A DNA stretch of 64,000 bases from contig NZ_KE387027.1 in the NCBI RefSeq assembly GCF_000430045.1, positions 349,901 to 413,900 on the forward strand, given 5' to 3'. Origin of the DNA: Calidithermus chliarophilus DSM 9957 (lineage in GTDB: Bacteria > Deinococcota > Deinococci > Deinococcales > Thermaceae). Under the pieces are notes generated by a model. The model ran no database searches, was not told the DNA's origin, and saw only the letters and a list, made by a program, of their open reading frames with translations. Positions 61,696-64,000 of the stretch are shown one piece after another. The position numbers and the translations under genes are program-made. Positions within the stretch are counted from its first letter, which is position 1; the number at the start of each line of letters is the position of its first letter.

Positions 61696-62442
61696 ATGCT
61701 GCGCTTGCTGATTTTGACGATGGTGTTGGGGTTGGGGCTGGTCCAGGCCCAGGAGGTGCGCGCGGCGGTGGCCGCTAACTTCCGCGACGCCTTCAACGAG
61801 ATCGTCCGGGCCTTCGCCAAGGCCAACCCCGGCGTCCGGGTGGTGCCGAGCTTCGGCTCATCGGGGGCTTTTACCCAGCAGATCGTCAACGGGGCCCCCT
61901 TCGACGTCTTCCTGGCCGCCGACATGACCTTTCCCAAGGCCCTCGAGGCCCAGAACCTGGCCGAGCCCGGCACCCTGCGGGTCTACGCGCGGGGCAAGCT
62001 GGCGCTGTTCGTCCCCGGCGCGGCGGTGAAGGGGCTCGAGGCGCTGCGCGACCCCTGGTTCCGGCGCGTGGTCATCGCCAACCCCGAGACGGCCCCCTAC
62101 GGCAAGGCGGCGGTTCAGGCCCTGCAGGCCAGCAAGCTCTACGAGTTGCTCAAGGGCCGCCTGGTCTTCGCCCAGGACGTCGCGCAGGCCGCGCAGCTCA
62201 CCCTCACCGCTGCCGACGCCGGGTTCATCGCCTACTCGGCGGTGTTTACCCCCGCCTTCAAGGGCAAGGGCGGCGTCTTCGTCGTGCCCCAGCGCCTGTA
62301 CGACCCCCTCGACCAGGGGGTGCTGGTGGTGCGGGGCCGCGGCCGCCCCGAGGTGCGGGCCTTCTACGGCTTCCTGCGCTCGCCCGGGGCGTCGCGGATC
62401 ATCAAGGCCTACGGCTACCAGACCCCCGATTCCTCGCTCTGA
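61696..62442 (+). CDS. modA: Molybdate ABC transporter substrate-binding protein
   Basis: A 248-residue exported protein: signal peptide LRLLILTMVLGLGLVQAQ, then VRAAVAANFRDAFNEIVRAF, FGSSGAFTQQIVNGAPFDVFLAADM and NPETAPYGKAAVQAL, all typical of ModA. It binds molybdate or tungstate in the periplasm. The ATG at 61696 is chosen from the signal peptide and the nearby -10. Its stop overlaps the modB ATG. Confidence 0.93.
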   Translation: MLRLLILTMVLGLGLVQAQEVRAAVAANFRDAFNEIVRAFAKANPGVRVVPSFGSSGAFTQQIVNGAPFDVFLAADMTFPKALEAQNLAEPGTLRVYARGKLALFVPGAAVKGLEALRDPWFRRVVIANPETAPYGKAAVQALQASKLYELLKGRLVFAQDVAQAAQLTLTAADAGFIAYSAVFTPAFKGKGGVFVVPQRLYDPLDQGVLVVRGRGRPEVRAFYGFLRSPGASRIIKAYGYQTPDSSL

Positions 62443-63119
62443 TGCTCGAGCCCCTGCTGCTGACCCTCCGCCTGGCGCTGCTGACCTCGCTGGCGCTGCT
62501 GCTGTTGGCCGGGCCGCTGGCTTGGGTGCTGGCGAAGCGGGAGTTCCGGGGGCGGGGGCTGCTCGAGACGCTGCTGCTGCTGCCGCTGGTGCTGCCCCCC
62601 ACGGTGCTGGGCTTCTACCTGCTGTTGCTGCTGGGCAAGAACGGGCCCTTGCAGCAGTGGTTCGGGCTGAGCCTGGCCTTCACCTTCGAGGGCATCCTGA
62701 TCGGCTCGGTGGTGTTCAACCTGCCGCTGGCGCTGTCGAACTACCGCGAGGCCTTCCGCACCATCGACGACGACCTGCTCCAGACCGCCCGCACGCTGGG
62801 GGCGGGCCGCTGGCGGGTTTTGCGCGAGGTGGTGCTGCCGCTGGCCGCTCCGGGGCTGCTGTCGGGCACCCTGCTGGTCTTCGCGCACGTGCTGGGGGAG
62901 TTCGGCGTGGTGCTGATGGTGGGGGGGAGCCTGCCGGGGGAGACCCAGGTGCTGTCGATCTACATCTACGAGCTGACCCAGGCCCTGCGGCTGGAGGAGG
63001 CCAACCGGGTGGCGCTGGTGCTGGTGGGGCTGGCCTTCGGGCTGCTGCTGGCGATCCGTTCGTTGGAGGCTAGGTGGAAGTCGAATACGTCCTCGAGCAC
63101 CCCGTCCGCCTCGAGATAG
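62442..63119 (+). CDS. modB: Molybdate ABC transporter permease
   Basis: A 225-residue permease with five or six helices. LPLVLPPTVLGFYLLLLLGKNGPLQQW and the EAA loop TARTLGAGRWRVLREVVLPLAAPGL are diagnostic for ModB. It overlaps modA by 1 nt and modC by 46 nt. The C-terminal SSSTPSASR is the part that overlaps modC. Confidence 0.94.
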   Translation: MLEPLLLTLRLALLTSLALLLLAGPLAWVLAKREFRGRGLLETLLLLPLVLPPTVLGFYLLLLLGKNGPLQQWFGLSLAFTFEGILIGSVVFNLPLALSNYREAFRTIDDDLLQTARTLGAGRWRVLREVVLPLAAPGLLSGTLLVFAHVLGEFGVVLMVGGSLPGETQVLSIYIYELTQALRLEEANRVALVLVGLAFGLLLAIRSLEARWKSNTSSSTPSASR

Positions 63120-64000
63120 CCCTGCAGGTGCAGGGCTTCACCGTGCTGCTGGGGGAGAGCGGGGTGGGCAAGACCAGCCTGCTCAAGGCCCTGGCCGGGC
63201 TGCTGCCCGCCCGGGGCCGGCCCTTCGCGGGGTTGCGGGCTGAGCAGCGCCCGGTGGGCTACCTGCCCCAGCACTTCGCGCTCTTCCCCCACCTGAGCGC
63301 GCTGGAGAACGTGGCCTTCCCCCTGGCCCACCTGCCGCCCGCGCGGCGCCGGGCGAAGGCGCTGGAGTTCCTCGAGCTCATGGGCATCCCCTCGCTGGCC
63401 CCGCGCTACCCGCGCCAGCTCTCGGGCGGGCAGCAGCAGCGCGTGGCCCTGGCCCGGGCCCTGGCCCGCGAGCCCCAACTGCTGCTGCTCGACGAGCCCA
63501 CCAGCGCCCTCGACGTGGCGACGCGCGAGGAGGTCTTCTCCGAGGTGCTGGCCTCGCTGCGCGACCTGAACATCCCCACCCTGGCCGCCTCCCACGACCC
63601 CTGGCTGGCCCAGCAGGCCGACCGCGTGGCGGTGCTGAGCGCTAGGGGCCTCATCCAGCAGGGCAGCAGCACCGAGGTCTTCGCCCACCCCGTAGACCTG
63701 GGCACTGCCCGGCTGGTGGGCTTCCGCAACTTCCTGCGGGGGGTGGTGGAGGGCCTCGAGGGCGAGAACGCCTGGATCGCCTGCGGCGGCGTGCGGCTGC
63801 GGGCCAGGCGCCCGGGTTGGGCCCGCCCCGGCCAGCCGGTGGTGGCCTGCGTGCGCTCCGACGAGGTGATCGTCGTGCGCCCCGACCGCCGCCCCGAACT
63901 GCCCGTGCAGGACAACCTCCTCAGCGGCACCCTGCTGAGCCTCAAGCCCGAGGGCCTGGGCCTGCGCGGGCGCTTCAGCGGCCCGCTCGAGCTCGACCTG
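63074..64000 (+). CDS. modC: Molybdate ABC transporter ATPase (3' end outside window)
   Basis: The GTG at 63074 follows GGAGG (63065-63069) and lies inside the end of modB. About 309 residues are visible: Walker A LLGESGVGKTS, signature QLSGGQQQRVALARAL, Walker B LLLLDEPTSALD, the His of AASHDPW, and a C-terminal MOP/TOBE region (from about residue 275, QDNLLSGTLLSLKPEG). It energises molybdate uptake. The frame is still open at the window edge. Confidence 0.94.
   Translation, partial: MEVEYVLEHPVRLEIALQVQGFTVLLGESGVGKTSLLKALAGLLPARGRPFAGLRAEQRPVGYLPQHFALFPHLSALENVAFPLAHLPPARRRAKALEFLELMGIPSLAPRYPRQLSGGQQQRVALARALAREPQLLLLDEPTSALDVATREEVFSEVLASLRDLNIPTLAASHDPWLAQQADRVAVLSARGLIQQGSSTEVFAHPVDLGTARLVGFRNFLRGVVEGLEGENAWIACGGVRLRARRPGWARPGQPVVACVRSDEVIVVRPDRRPELPVQDNLLSGTLLSLKPEGLGLRGRFSGPLELDL

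Overview
The window looks like chromosome of a thermophilic Deinococcota bacterium of the Thermaceae, most like Meiothermus or Calidithermus (genus inferred, species not assignable). The grounds are high GC, a fourteen-gene complex I operon whose ligand numbering matches Thermus Nqo subunits residue for residue, bacillithiol synthesis (bshA), many leaderless promoters (TANNNT about 6 nt before the start codon), and very frequent CTCGAG.

Layout. 1-2000: 3' part of an IS200/IS605-type tnpB, then a beta-propeller gene. 2426-17622: nuoABCDEFGHIJKLMN, interrupted between nuoD and nuoE by an ORF-less inverted repeat and between nuoF and nuoG by a four-helix-bundle (S23/IVP) gene inside a 29-bp inverted repeat. 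NuoG has lost all four cysteines of cluster N7, and NuoN carries a C-terminal Ig-like domain. 17.7-24.4 kb: NAD(P)-binding protein, CoA-transferase, hicAB, glutaryl-CoA dehydrogenase, adenine deaminase and an APH(3')-like kinase. 24.4-28.4 kb: HDAC-family protein, two-part lipoate ligase lplB-lplA, and acuB-acuC. 28.7-37.2 kb: mostly single genes (bshA, phosphatase, MFS, aminotransferase, moaB/mog-like, GNAT, anion transporter, creatininase family). 37.3-48.8 kb: a leftward peptide ABC-importer operon with a secreted S41 protease at its end and a BNR/TIG/coiled-coil secreted protein ahead of it. 49.1-52.7 kb: small low-GC gene, then a vWA-PP2C-kinase triad (TerY-P/YegLKI type) with an apparent frame change in the kinase. 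53.1-64 kb: type III glutamine synthetase, lysozyme-like membrane protein, NYN-like protein, secreted beta-helix protein, GNAT, zinc-type oxidoreductase, argB, and modABC (modC runs off the edge).

The most unusual signal is non-coding. At least thirteen intergenic stretches are built from one 7-nt unit family, roughly G[C/T]NNRAN, whose variants change gradually along each array while keeping phase. Many copies share a fixed module order: heptads, CCTTGT, a CCCCCCTT-AGC-AAGGGGGG hairpin, a CCCTCCCC/GGGGAGGG hairpin, then CCACGAG-type and GCTGANN-type heptads. The S23 gene in the nuo operon lies inside two arms of the same unit, and a third copy in nuo has the arms without the gene. I propose, as inference, that these form one undescribed mobile or self-expanding repeat system. 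One copy has itself been hit by a 211-bp MITE with TACCRGATTC ends and TTA target duplications.
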